DNA of 64,000 bases from Microlunatus soli. Its GTDB lineage: Bacteria > Actinomycetota > Actinomycetes > Propionibacteriales > Propionibacteriaceae. A program made the translations under genes and the position numbers. Below are positions 8,426 to 17,060 of the stretch, in pieces. The DNA is taken from assembly GCF_900105385.1 (NCBI RefSeq), contig NZ_LT629772.1:1178001-1242000 (forward strand), read 5' to 3'. Position 1 is the first letter of the stretch. Every line of letters begins with the position of its first letter. Under the pieces are notes generated by a model. It searched no databases and had not been told where the DNA came from. It saw only the letters and a list, made by a program, of their open reading frames with translations.

Positions 8426-9378
8426 TGATCATGGTCCTTCACACGTCGTCCGCCGCCGTTGTCGTCCTGCTGGAACTCGGTGATGATCTCGGTCAGCACC
8501 CGTTCGAACGGTGCCACCGGTTCGTCATCCTCGACCGCCGCTGCCAAGCTCGCCAGCGTCTTCCACAGAGCCCAGCCTCGGCCCCGCGCCCAGGTGTCGT
8601 CGTCGACCCCGAGCCCTCCGCGGAAGCGTTCCCGACCCGCTGCCGACAGCAGCGTCCAGGCGATTGCCAGATCGCAGGCCGGGTCACCGACGCCGCAGGT
8701 CCCGAAGTCGATCACGGCGCTCAGGGATCCGTTGTCCACCAGGAGATTCCCGGCGGCGACATCGCCGTGGAACCAGACCTCTCGTCGATCCCAGCCGGCC
8801 GTCAGGGCACGCTGCCAGACCCGGCGGACCATCTCCACCGTTGCCGGATCACCGAGCACGTCGAGCCCGTCGGCGACCTGCGGCGCATAGGTCTCCAGGG
8901 TGCCACCACGGAACCAGTTGTGGACACCGGGTCCCGGTCCGTCAGTCGGGTCGATCCGCTGCAGACCGCGGAGGAATTCGGCCAGCGAAGCCCCGAACTC
9001 GCCCATGTCGCCGATCGTGTCACTCCCGGCCGTCACGCCCGGGATCCAGCGATAGACCGACCAGTCGAACGGATAGTCATGCCCGGGACGCCCCAACGCG
9101 ATCGGCGTCGAGATCGGCAACGGCAGCTGCGCGGCGAGCACCGGGAGCCACCGATGTTCCTTGGCCACGGCGAGCGCGTAGGCAGCGGCGCTCGGCAGCC
9201 GCACCGACAACCGGTCACCGAGATGAAAGGTCCAGTTGTCCCAGCCACCGTTGGCCACCGGTCTGACCGGCAGGTCGCGCCACTGGGGGAACTGGTCGTC
9301 GATCAAACGCCGGACCAGATCGGAGCGGACCGGGATCCGGGTCGGAACCGGACCAAGATCGGCAACGTCCTCGGTCAT
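8422..9378 (-). CDS. Aminoglycoside phosphotransferase-family kinase
   Basis: A 318-residue APH/choline-kinase-fold protein. The catalytic loop WFHGDVAAGNLLV (Brenner-type HGD, about residue 200) and the metal-binding IDFGTCGVGDPACDLAIAW segment are clear; an N-terminal lobe with LSVRLPSAAAYALAVAKEHRW supplies the nucleotide-binding Lys. Proteins of this kind phosphorylate aminoglycosides, macrolides, homoserine or other small alcohols, and the real substrate cannot be told from sequence. GGGGCGGAG precedes the ATG. It is coupled to the downstream P-loop kinase by ATGA overlap. Confidence 0.85.
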   Translation of the reverse strand: MTEDVADLGPVPTRIPVRSDLVRRLIDDQFPQWRDLPVRPVANGGWDNWTFHLGDRLSVRLPSAAAYALAVAKEHRWLPVLAAQLPLPISTPIALGRPGHDYPFDWSVYRWIPGVTAGSDTIGDMGEFGASLAEFLRGLQRIDPTDGPGPGVHNWFRGGTLETYAPQVADGLDVLGDPATVEMVRRVWQRALTAGWDRREVWFHGDVAAGNLLVDNGSLSAVIDFGTCGVGDPACDLAIAWTLLSAAGRERFRGGLGVDDDTWARGRGWALWKTLASLAAAVEDDEPVAPFERVLTEIITEFQQDDNGGGRRVKDHDQ

Positions 9379-9511
9379 CTCCGCCCCTCTCGCGGCAGCA
9401 CGAGAGCCACCTCGGATGTGACCGGTGTCCTCATCACCTGCTCATGATGACGGCAGCACCGGGGCCTGTCACCCGGATAATCGGTCGGTCGCCGTGCCGC
9501 TCGGCACAACC

Positions 9512-10456
9512 TCAGCCACGGTGGGGTCCGCGCGCGTCGAGCACCGACTTGGCGATCCTGGCCAGCGTCACCTGCCCCTTCGCCCGGAAAGGGTGCAGCG
9601 GATCCGGGGCGACCGATCCGGTCGGTCCCCCGAGTTCGGTATGAGCCAACGCGCTCATGATCGTGTACGCGTCCTGCTGGGAGAACCCGTACTCCTCGGT
9701 CATGATCGCGAAGAGGTCGGCATAGGCGTTGATGATCGAGTCCTGCACCGGGTCCCCGAGGCCGACACAGACGAGTTCATCGCCGGTGTCGACCCGTGGG
9801 GCGCGCAGGCCGAGCCCGGGGACAAGATCAACACTGACCGTTGCGCGGCCGGCGATCTCGATCGCGACGAACGAGGACTCCCCCCGACTCATCACCGCAT
9901 GCAGGTCACCGATCGCCAGCAGCGCCCCGGGCACCTCGACCGGCAGATACACGGTCGATCCCGGCCGGGCGTCGGTGAGGTCCATGTTGCCGCCGGTCGG
10001 ATAGCTCGGCATCACCGTCGACATCTCACCGCTCGCCGGTGCGACACCGATGCATCCGATCATCGGAGCGGCCGGGCAACTGATGCCTTCGGCGAGCTCG
10101 ACGACGCCGTCGCGGACCGGTACCCGCCGGACGTACCAGTCCTCACCCATGACGTCGGCCAGCGCGCCGGCGCCAGGGATGTAGACCGACCATCCTTGGT
10201 CGACCATCTCGATGTCGTGGATCGTCACCGCCAAGGCGTCACCCGGCTCGGCACCCTGCACGTACACCGGGCCGGTCACCGGATTGATGGTGGCGGTGAG
10301 TTTCGACAGATCGCGCAACTCCTCCATCTGGGCGTAGGCGGCGTCGTCGGTCTCGAAGGTGATCAACTCACCCGTACCGGGTTGCATCCGCAGGACCGGT
10401 TCGGCATCGGGCGCGTAGCCGGCTCGGGACCGCTCCTTGGTGATCAACTGGGTCAT
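9512..10456 (-). CDS. Acetamidase/formamidase family amidohydrolase
   Basis: A 314-residue member of the FmdA/AmdA family that hydrolyses short amides such as formamide or acetamide to the acid and ammonia. Conserved family segments are visible: GPVYVQGAEPGDALAVTIHDIE, PTGGNMDL and LLAIGDLHAVMSRGE (metal/active-site region). It follows the APC permease by 6 bp on the same strand and belongs to an operon with the permease and a prolyl-aminopeptidase-like hydrolase, which suggests breakdown of an amide or amino-acid amide for nitrogen. Confidence 0.88.
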   Translation of the reverse strand: MTQLITKERSRAGYAPDAEPVLRMQPGTGELITFETDDAAYAQMEELRDLSKLTATINPVTGPVYVQGAEPGDALAVTIHDIEMVDQGWSVYIPGAGALADVMGEDWYVRRVPVRDGVVELAEGISCPAAPMIGCIGVAPASGEMSTVMPSYPTGGNMDLTDARPGSTVYLPVEVPGALLAIGDLHAVMSRGESSFVAIEIAGRATVSVDLVPGLGLRAPRVDTGDELVCVGLGDPVQDSIINAYADLFAIMTEEYGFSQQDAYTIMSALAHTELGGPTGSVAPDPLHPFRAKGQVTLARIAKSVLDARGPHRG

Positions 10457-10462
10457 CGTCCG

Positions 10463-11884
10463 TCACTCCTTGTCCTGTGCTGCACCATCTGGATCCTGTG
10501 CTGCAACATTTGCGCTGTGTTCGGGGAGGATGCCGATACCGCGACGGCTGTAGTAGACCAGCACCAGGAGCCCGATGATCAACCAGACGATTCCGCCGAT
10601 CTTCGCCGCCGGTTCAGCATTCCACAACACGAAGCCGATGATGCAGAACCCGATGATCGGCACCACCCAATGCAGCACGACATTCGCCGACCGTCTCCGG
10701 ACGCCGAAGTAGATGATCACCGACAGATGCAACAGCAGGAACGAGGTGAGCGCGCCGAAGTTGACCAAGCTGCTGATCAGACCGATCTGACCGACGAAGA
10801 ACAACCCCAGCACCAGGGTGATCGCCCCGACCAGCAGGATCGCCCGCTCCGGCACCTTGTTCTTGGCGTTGATGTGGGCGAGGAATCGCGGCAACTGTCC
10901 GTCCCGGCTCATCGAGAACAGCAGCCGCGAGGTCGCGCTCTGCGCGGCGACGGCGTTGGCGATACCGACGGCCAGCGCGTTCATGGCCAGGAACGCCACC
11001 TGCCAACCGTGACTGGAGACTCTCGCGACGATGTCGAAGAACGCGTTGCCTGCCTTGTCCTCGGGAAACGAGGTGGTGTCAGGGATCAGCATCCCGGCCA
11101 GCCAGGTCTGGGAGATGAAGAAGGTCGCCACCAGGAACAGTCCGAGGATCATGGCGATGCCGGCGGAGCGGTGCCCGCCCTTGCTCTCCTCCGACAGGGT
11201 GGCGATGCCGTCGAAACCGAGGAAGGACAACACAGCGATCGACAGCGCCGTGCCGACCAGCGGCAAGCTGAACTGGTCCGGATTGAACACCGGCTTCGTG
11301 GTGAACGTCGCGCCGTCCAGCCCGTGGGCGATCGCGACCACGGCCATGATCACGAAGATCACGATGAAGATCAGCTCCGCCGCCAGGAAGAGCCGGTTGA
11401 CGACGGCGGTGAACGAGATCCCGATGTAGTTGATCAGCGTGTTGATCACCAGGAAGACCACGATCCAGACGAACTTCGGCAGCACCGGGAAAATGCCCGA
11501 CATCGACTCCGCGGCGAAAACGTAGAGCAGTGTCGGGACCAACAGGTAGTCCAGCAGGATCGTCCAACCGGCAATGAAACCGAGCTTGGGATGGATACCG
11601 CGGCCGACGTAGGAGTAGACCGAACCCGCGATCGGGAACGCCCGCGACATCTGAGCGTACGACAGCGCGGTGAAGATCATCGCGACCAGACCGATGATGT
11701 AGACCAACGGGACCATGCCCTTGGCCTCGTTGAACACCGTGCCGTAGATCGCCCAGGGCGCGATCGGCACCATGAAGACCAGGCCGTAGATCAGCAGATC
11801 GACGGTGGACAATCTCCGGTTGAGCTCCTGTTTGTACCCGAACTCGGCAAGATCACCCGAGCCCGCGGATTGCTGGTCTGCCAT
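10463..11884 (-). CDS. APC-family amino acid permease
   Basis: A 473-residue amino acid/polyamine/organocation transporter with about twelve membrane segments. The N-terminal part MVPIAPWAIYGTVFNEAKG and the SYAQMSRAFPIAGSVYSYVGRG stretch (helix 2 region) are family hallmarks. It lies between the prolyl-aminopeptidase-like gene and the acetamidase, all on the minus strand, and probably imports the substrate they process. The C-terminus holds a 21-bp in-frame duplication (AAQDPDG then AAQDKE) that ends at the stop codon. Confidence 0.87.
   Translation of the reverse strand: MADQQSAGSGDLAEFGYKQELNRRLSTVDLLIYGLVFMVPIAPWAIYGTVFNEAKGMVPLVYIIGLVAMIFTALSYAQMSRAFPIAGSVYSYVGRGIHPKLGFIAGWTILLDYLLVPTLLYVFAAESMSGIFPVLPKFVWIVVFLVINTLINYIGISFTAVVNRLFLAAELIFIVIFVIMAVVAIAHGLDGATFTTKPVFNPDQFSLPLVGTALSIAVLSFLGFDGIATLSEESKGGHRSAGIAMILGLFLVATFFISQTWLAGMLIPDTTSFPEDKAGNAFFDIVARVSSHGWQVAFLAMNALAVGIANAVAAQSATSRLLFSMSRDGQLPRFLAHINAKNKVPERAILLVGAITLVLGLFFVGQIGLISSLVNFGALTSFLLLHLSVIIYFGVRRRSANVVLHWVVPIIGFCIIGFVLWNAEPAAKIGGIVWLIIGLLVLVYYSRRGIGILPEHSANVAAQDPDGAAQDKE
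10473..10506. repeat. 21-bp-period duplication at the end of the APC permease gene
   Basis: TCCTGTGCTGCA occurs at 10473 and 10494, a spacing of 21 bp. It encodes the repeated AAQD near the C-terminus. It is another short duplication close to a stop codon, like those at 11916, 33762 and 49905. Confidence 0.6.
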
Positions 11885-11915
11885 GAAGATCCCTTCTGCA
11901 GCAGTGAGAGCGCCC

Positions 11916-12003
11916 GTCAGTTGTTCGGCGGAGTCAGTTGTTCGGCGGAGTCAGTCGTTCGGCCGAGTCAGTCCTGATCAACCGAGTCAGTCATGTTCGG
12001 CCA
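11916..12003. repeat. 17-bp tandem repeat spanning a stop codon (five units)
   Basis: Units start at 11916, 11933, 11950, 11967 and 11986. The first two are identical (GTCAGTTGTTCGGCGGA), the third has two changes, the fourth is 19 bp and the fifth is the coding 3' end of the prolyl-aminopeptidase-like gene, including its TGA (tca at 11987-11989). The array fills most of the gap to the APC permease start. Confidence 0.85.
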
Positions 12004-12913
12004 GGAAGCCACCGACCACGTCGAGGAACTCCTCCGGTTGCTCCACGTGGGGCATGTGGCTGGAGTCGGCGAAGACATGCGAGCGTGACCCGGGGATGTT
12101 GTCCAGGAACGGCTGCCAGACGTACGGCAACGCCTCATCGTGCGCGCCGGCGACGACCAGGGTCGGCACCGTGATCTCGCCGACCCGATCGACGATGTCC
12201 CAGTCCCGCAATGAACCGATCACGTGGAACTCCGACGGACCGTTCATCGTGTGATAGACCGTCGGTTCGGCCTCGATCTGGTCGAAGGAGTCGGTGACCT
12301 CGGGCGGGTTGGGTACCACCCGGCAGACGTGCCGGTCGTAGAACACCTTCATCGCCGCGGCATAGTCCGGATCGTCGGTGCTGCCGGCCGCCTCGTGCCG
12401 CTGCAGGGTCTGCTGCACCTCAGCGGGAAGTTGATCACGCAGCTCGTTGGCCGCCTGCAACCACAGCGGCATCGAAGCCGGCGAATCGCAGATCGTCAGG
12501 CTTTGGATCCCGGAGGCGTCGTCGAGCACCACCTCGGGCGCCAGCATGCCGCCCCAGGACTGACCGAGCAGATGGAATCGATCACCGATACCCAGCTGAT
12601 CAACAACGGTGCGCAACTCCTCGACGAACAGCTCAACGGTCCAGAAGTCGGCCGGCGCGTCCGGACGGTGGGTGCTCTCACCGCAGCCGAGCTGGTCATA
12701 GTGCACGACGACGCGCCCAGCACGCGCCAGATTGGCCATCGCCAGCGTGTAGTTGTGCGCCGCACCGGGACCTCCGTGCAGGATCACCAACGGCGCTCGG
12801 CCCGATGCCGACCGGCGATCTCCGGTGACGCGGTACCAGGTCTGCCCGCCGCGGAAGGCGACGGTCCCGGTCTCGGTCGCATCCGGGAACCGCGAGTCAC
12901 GCGTCTGGACCAT
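11987..12913 (-). CDS. Alpha/beta hydrolase, proline iminopeptidase-like
   Basis: A 308-residue alpha/beta hydrolase. The oxyanion motif LHGGPGAAHNY (near residue 45) and the nucleophile elbow LLGQSWGGMLA (Ser in GQSWGG, near residue 120) are typical of proline iminopeptidase and the related L-amino-acid amidases; late Asp (VAGAHDEALP) and His (DSSHMPHVEQ) complete the triad. Together with the downstream APC permease and acetamidase this suggests uptake and hydrolysis of a peptide or amino-acid amide. It is divergent from a FadR-type regulator. The 3' end lies inside a 17-bp tandem repeat. Confidence 0.87.
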   Translation of the reverse strand: MVQTRDSRFPDATETGTVAFRGGQTWYRVTGDRRSASGRAPLVILHGGPGAAHNYTLAMANLARAGRVVVHYDQLGCGESTHRPDAPADFWTVELFVEELRTVVDQLGIGDRFHLLGQSWGGMLAPEVVLDDASGIQSLTICDSPASMPLWLQAANELRDQLPAEVQQTLQRHEAAGSTDDPDYAAAMKVFYDRHVCRVVPNPPEVTDSFDQIEAEPTVYHTMNGPSEFHVIGSLRDWDIVDRVGEITVPTLVVAGAHDEALPYVWQPFLDNIPGSRSHVFADSSHMPHVEQPEEFLDVVGGFLAEHD

Positions 12914-13037
12914 GCAACACCACTCCCATCGACCGGCACGCAGGGATCGGAGGTCACCCCGAGCCGAATTGGTCTCACTCTAATACCTTTTCGTCTTCGG
13001 GCGCCAGGAATGATCGTTACGGCGCTGCTACGGCTCA

Positions 13038-13043
13038 TAGACT
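13038..13043 (+). promoter_or_regulatory. Candidate -10 (TAGACT) for a leaderless FadR-type gene
   Basis: TAGACT ends 6 nt before the ATG at 13050. There is no ribosome site, so transcription probably starts at the start codon. Confidence 0.55.
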
Positions 13044-13049
13044 CCCGCC

Positions 13050-13847
13050 ATGCCCGCCGGCCCTGATGATCAGATCGCGACCGACGACCGAACTGCCGTC
13101 GGCCACCACGCAACGGTCTCACGGACGAAGTCGACCTCGCTAGCCGACCGGCTCGTGACGGCGATCGCTATCGCGACCTACTCCCCCGGTGAACGGCTCC
13201 CGCCCGAGCGGGAACTGGCCCTGTCGTTGGGCGTCAGTCGGGTGACCTTGCGCGAGGCGCTGCGGCAGGTGGCCGACCTCGGCCTGATCGAGAGCCGGCG
13301 CGGACGGGGTGGCGGCACCTTCGTCGCGACCACCGCCTGGGAGGACGTCGCCCCCGAGGTTGCTCGCCGCACCCTGGAGGTGGAGATCCCTCGGTTGCTC
13401 GACCTGTTCGACTATCGCTGCCTGGTGGAGGGCATGATCGCGCGAGCCGCGGCCGAACGCCGTACCGCCGACGACATCACCAAGATCAGGAGTGCGTTGG
13501 AGGAGTTCCGGCACGCCGCCGGCATGATCGACGCCCGATCGGCGGACCGCCGATTGCACGGACTGATCTGTGCTGCGGCCCGCAACCCTCATCTGACCTC
13601 ACTGAGTGCCAGGCTGACCGCTGAGGCAACGCTGGGTTTCGGGGCAGAACCGTACGATCCGGAGTTCCTCACCGCCGCCCTCGAACAACACACCGACCTC
13701 GTCGGTCATGTCATCCGCGGCGAGGCCGACGCCGCCGGCCGCGCGGCGCAGGCCCACTTCACCCTCACCCTGGAGACGATGCGCGCCGGGCTCCGCCGTG
13801 CCTCGGAGCGGGTCGCCCCGCCGAGTCCTCCCTCCCCAATCCGCTGA
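13050..13847 (+). CDS. GntR-family (FadR subfamily) transcriptional regulator
   Basis: A 265-residue regulator with an N-terminal winged helix (PGERLPPERELALSLGVSRVTLREALRQV, residues 46-74) followed by ESRRGRGGGTFV and an all-helical FCD ligand domain (RLLDLFDYRCLVEGMIARAAAER to LEQHTDLVGHVIRGEADAA). It is divergent from the aminopeptidase-permease-acetamidase operon and is its likely regulator. The last codons (…PSPIR stop) lie inside a 65-bp hairpin repeat: the element's first bases CCGCTGA give the terminal Arg and the stop. Confidence 0.9.
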   Translation: MPAGPDDQIATDDRTAVGHHATVSRTKSTSLADRLVTAIAIATYSPGERLPPERELALSLGVSRVTLREALRQVADLGLIESRRGRGGGTFVATTAWEDVAPEVARRTLEVEIPRLLDLFDYRCLVEGMIARAAAERRTADDITKIRSALEEFRHAAGMIDARSADRRLHGLICAAARNPHLTSLSARLTAEATLGFGAEPYDPEFLTAALEQHTDLVGHVIRGEADAAGRAAQAHFTLTLETMRAGLRRASERVAPPSPPSPIR

Positions 13848-13905
13848 CCCGTCAGTTTCTCCCCGACACGCGCGGCGTGTCGGGGAGAAACTGACGGGTC
13901 AGCGG
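13841..13905. terminator. 65-bp perfect hairpin, stop-codon-embedded repeat copy 1
   Basis: Two 30-bp arms (13841-13870 and 13876-13905) are exact reverse complements around a CGCGG loop. The left arm starts CCGCTGACCCGTCAG and so contains the GntR stop codon. No U-tract follows, as is usual for terminators in GC-rich actinobacteria. It lies between convergent genes (GntR and LacI), so it could stop both. Copies 2 and 3 are at 21926 and 59191. Confidence 0.85.
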
Positions 13906-13924
13906 ATGTGTGGGGGCGGGTGCC

Positions 13925-14959
13925 TCAGAGCGCGGGACCCGAACTCTCCCGAACGATCAGGGACGGTTCCAACATGATCTTGGTCCCGGACGCCGCGATC
14001 TCACCGGCGGCCACCTCGGACAACAATTCGGTGAGCGTTCTGCGGCCGAGTTCGTAGAAGTCGTAGTGCACGGTGGTCAACGACGGTGTCAGGAACGCCG
14101 ATTCGGCGATGTCGTCGAAGCCGACCACGCTCACCTGGTCGGGCACGGCGATCCCGAGCTCGCTCAGCGCCCGCAGCGCACCGATCGCCATCAGGTCGTT
14201 CGCCACGAACAGCGCGGTCGCCTCGCCGCCGGCGGCTGCAGCCCGGGCCAGCTCGTAACCCGACTCCGGCGACCAGTCGCCGACCGAGACGCCCAGCGGC
14301 TCGAGACCGGCCGCCGCCAGAGTGGCTTCCCAGCCCTGCCGGCGTTCCAGGGCCTCCAGCCGGTCTTCGGGTCCCCCGATGTGATGCATCGCGGTGTGTC
14401 CGAGGTCGATCAGATGCTGGGTGGCCAGCTCCGCACCGCGGACCTGGTCGACGGCCACTACCGGGGTCCGACCACGGATCCCTTCCATCGCGACCATCGG
14501 CGTGTCCATGGCCGTTACCATCGAGTCGTCGAGCCCGCTGTGCGGAGCGTTGACCACGATGCCGGCGACTGCCTGACTCTGCAGATAGTCCACGGCATCC
14601 GCGATCGACTCCGGTGTGAGTTCGGGCAGGATCGACATCGTCACCGCGTACCCGAGGGCGCGCGCGTCTTGCTCGATGCCGGCCAGCGCAGAGGTCGGCC
14701 CGTCGACGGCTCCTTCCATGGTGATCACACCGATACTGCGCGCCCGGCCGCTGCTCAGGGTCTTGGCCGCCAGGTTGGGGCGGTAGTTCAGCGTCGTGGC
14801 GGCCGTCACCACCCGCGCCCGGGTCTCCTTGCTGACCGCGCCGCTGCTGTTGAGCACTCGGGACACGGTCATCGTGGAGACACCGGCCAGCCGCGCGACA
14901 TCGTCGAGGCTCACCGACTGGGGTGATCTCGGTCGGGGTTTGCGGATACGGTCGGTCAC
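13925..14959 (-). CDS. LacI-family transcriptional regulator
   Basis: A 344-residue LacI-type repressor: helix-turn-helix and hinge at SLDDVARLAGVSTMTVSRVLNSSGAVSKETRARVV (residues 16-50), then the periplasmic-binding-protein-like sugar domain with ARSIGVITMEGAVD and late EVSVVGFDD-like (VSVVGFDDIAES) segments. It is the last gene of the glycosidase/ABC operon on the minus strand and most likely binds the paired TTAGCGCTAA operators at 21844-21875. The start is GTG at 14959, 25 bp after the GH2 stop. Confidence 0.92.
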   Translation of the reverse strand: MTDRIRKPRPRSPQSVSLDDVARLAGVSTMTVSRVLNSSGAVSKETRARVVTAATTLNYRPNLAAKTLSSGRARSIGVITMEGAVDGPTSALAGIEQDARALGYAVTMSILPELTPESIADAVDYLQSQAVAGIVVNAPHSGLDDSMVTAMDTPMVAMEGIRGRTPVVAVDQVRGAELATQHLIDLGHTAMHHIGGPEDRLEALERRQGWEATLAAAGLEPLGVSVGDWSPESGYELARAAAAGGEATALFVANDLMAIGALRALSELGIAVPDQVSVVGFDDIAESAFLTPSLTTVHYDFYELGRRTLTELLSEVAAGEIAASGTKIMLEPSLIVRESSGPAL

Positions 14960-14984
14960 AGGTCAGTCATCTCCCGAGCGCAGC

Positions 14985-17060
14985 CTAATGGTCGACTCGG
15001 CCGACGGCCCGGACGACGTCGACGACGGTGTGCGCGCGGACCTGATCCGACTCGTCGACGAGCCACAGCCGCAGCCGTGCGGTGCTCGAACCGGTGGGCA
15101 TCGTCGACCGCACCATCGTCGGATCGGACACCCGGTAGGGATCGACGACGACGTCGACCTTCTGCTCGGCCGCGGTGTCAGCTCCGTTCCCAGGCTGCGA
15201 CCAGGCCGCCGCCAGCGTCCCGCGGATCCTCGATCGTCCGTGGTGCGACAGCCGGACCGGAACGGTGACCTCACCGTTGGTGCTGATCACGTCGATGCCC
15301 GGCGCGATCGGGTCGAGATCGGTGATGATCACGGTCTCGGCATGGACGTCGGAGGAGGTCAGACCGAGATCGTCCTTGACCGACCGGTCGAAGGTCAGCA
15401 CCCCGGCGAACTCGTGCTCGACGTCGTACAACTCGGTGTAGACGTAGCCGTTGTTGTCGGCCTGCCGGCGTAGCTCCTGGGTCTGCCACCGCATCGCCCA
15501 GGCGCGATCGACCGCGGTCCGACCAGTGCCGTACTCGCTGTTGATCACGGGCAGTCCGCGGGCATCCCCCCGGTCGGCCATCAGGTACTTGCGTTCCACG
15601 TGACTGCCGAGATCGACATCGAAGCCAGGCGCGGCTCCGGTGTACAGGTCAGAGATCGCGTTCCGCCAGTCCGTCGGGGAGTCGGAGTAGACGTGCCAGT
15701 CGGCCAGATCGGTGGCGACGTGTGACCAGCCGGAGCAATCCACCACCGGACGGGAGTCGTCCAGTTCCTTGATCAACCGGTATCCGTCGGCGAGCACTCG
15801 CTGCTTGACCGGGTTGTCGACCACATCCCAGTCCAGACCCCACTCCTCGTTGTACAGCCCCCAGATCACAATGCACGGATGGTTACCGTCCCGCGCGACC
15901 ATCGGCGCGATCTGATCGGCGAAGGCGACAGTAGCTGGGGAGCTGTAGCGGCTCGTGCTGGCCGGCTCCTCCCACACCAGCATCCCGATCCGGTCGGCAT
16001 GATGCAGCCAGCGCGGGTCCTCCAGCTTGAGGTGTTTGCGGACCAGGTTGAAGCCGAGCCGTCTGGCATGATCAAGATCGGCGGTCAACGCGGCACCGTC
16101 CGGCGCCGTCCAACCGTACCTGGGCCAATACCCCTGGTCCAGCACGCCGCGGAGGAAGATCCTTTCTCCGTTGAGGAAGAGATGTCGCCCGCGGGTCTCG
16201 ATGGTCCGGATGCCGGTCGTCACGATCACCCGGTCGATCACCTGGTCACCGTCGCGGACCTCGACGGCGATCTCGTAGAGATGGGGGTCGGCCGGCGACC
16301 ACGGGCGCGGCTCATCGACCGCAACAGCCAGGGTCGTGAGCTTGTCGAAGGACCGGAACTCCTTCGAGGATCCGGCCTTACGTGGGCCGCGGGTTTCCAG
16401 CCCTTCGACCAGCTCAGGGCTCGGGTCGTCGAGCACGTCCACGGCGATGGTCGACGCGGGATCCGGTTCGGGTCCCGCCACCCGGATGGTCGCGTCCCAA
16501 CCGTCCAATGTGCTGCGCGGACGCAGTTCGACGGCAGCCAGATGACGTTCCGGACGGAGCTCCCACCAGACGCTCTGCCAGATCCCGCTGCACGGGCTGA
16601 ATGAGCAACTGTCGTAGGGATCCAGCGGGATCGATCGCTGCTTGCCGTGCGGGATGGCGCCCTTGTCCCGCGGGTTGCGGACCCGGACACACAGCTCGAT
16701 CCGGTCACCGGCGAACTCGGTGAGATCGACTTCGAACGGGACCTGGCCGCCGGTGTGCCGGTGCTGTCGGAGGCCGTCGACGAAGATCGTGGTCTCGTGC
16801 TGGACGGCACCGAAGTGCACGATCAGCCGGTGCCCGTCCGCCGGCGTCGGAGCCGTCCAGCGCAACCGGTACCAGCCGACCTCGAGCCAGCGGGCTGCGA
16901 CTCCGGATGCCTCGGTGTCCCAGCCGTACGGGACCATGATCATCTCCGGCCAGCACGTCGGCGGCGTCGTCTCGGCGCTGCGGGCGAACTCCCAGCTGCC
17001 GTCGAGCAGTCCCCACTCGGTGTCGCGACGGAAGTCCGGGCGCGGATAGTCGTCAGTCAC
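14985..17060 (-). CDS. Glycoside hydrolase family 2 enzyme
   Basis: A 691-residue GH2 protein with the usual order: N-terminal jelly-roll (LDGSWEFARS to LIVHFGAVQHETTIFVDG), an immunoglobulin-like domain, then a TIM barrel with acid/base Glu in WGLYNEEWG and nucleophile Glu in INSEYG. There is no signal peptide, so it acts inside the cell on imported sugar. Beta-galactosidase, beta-glucuronidase or arabinosidase activity are all possible; context with GH51 favours a plant-derived oligosaccharide. The GTG start overlaps the GH51 stop as GTGA. An insertion of repeat origin (SPELVEGLETRG… to SFDKL) interrupts the immunoglobulin-like domain. Confidence 0.9.
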   Translation of the reverse strand: MTDDYPRPDFRRDTEWGLLDGSWEFARSAETTPPTCWPEMIMVPYGWDTEASGVAARWLEVGWYRLRWTAPTPADGHRLIVHFGAVQHETTIFVDGLRQHRHTGGQVPFEVDLTEFAGDRIELCVRVRNPRDKGAIPHGKQRSIPLDPYDSCSFSPCSGIWQSVWWELRPERHLAAVELRPRSTLDGWDATIRVAGPEPDPASTIAVDVLDDPSPELVEGLETRGPRKAGSSKEFRSFDKLTTLAVAVDEPRPWSPADPHLYEIAVEVRDGDQVIDRVIVTTGIRTIETRGRHLFLNGERIFLRGVLDQGYWPRYGWTAPDGAALTADLDHARRLGFNLVRKHLKLEDPRWLHHADRIGMLVWEEPASTSRYSSPATVAFADQIAPMVARDGNHPCIVIWGLYNEEWGLDWDVVDNPVKQRVLADGYRLIKELDDSRPVVDCSGWSHVATDLADWHVYSDSPTDWRNAISDLYTGAAPGFDVDLGSHVERKYLMADRGDARGLPVINSEYGTGRTAVDRAWAMRWQTQELRRQADNNGYVYTELYDVEHEFAGVLTFDRSVKDDLGLTSSDVHAETVIITDLDPIAPGIDVISTNGEVTVPVRLSHHGRSRIRGTLAAAWSQPGNGADTAAEQKVDVVVDPYRVSDPTMVRSTMPTGSSTARLRLWLVDESDQVRAHTVVDVVRAVGRVDH
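16338..16415. repeat. Inverted-repeat element inserted in frame in the GH2 gene
   Basis: GAGCTTGTCGAAGG (16338-16351) and CCTTCGACCAGCTC (16402-16415) are inverted repeats with one mismatch. The frame stays open and gives the peptides SPELVEG and SFDKLTT, which I recognise as translated forms of short palindromic repeats common in high-GC genomes. It resembles the GACAGGCTCA elements at 4106, 54585 and 60550. Confidence 0.75.

Noticed and set aside
7889-9378. Toxin-antitoxin pair with a zeta-toxin-like kinase
   Set aside because: The partner is a 318-residue APH-fold kinase and not a small antitoxin. Both look like small-molecule kinases.
11916-12003. CRISPR array
   Set aside because: The 17-bp repeats are head-to-tail without spacers, and no cas gene is present.
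12950-13010. FadR-type operator between the prolyl-aminopeptidase-like and GntR genes
   Set aside because: A loose GGT-n11-ACC pairing is present, but it does not match the compact TGGT-n-ACCA form well enough to call.
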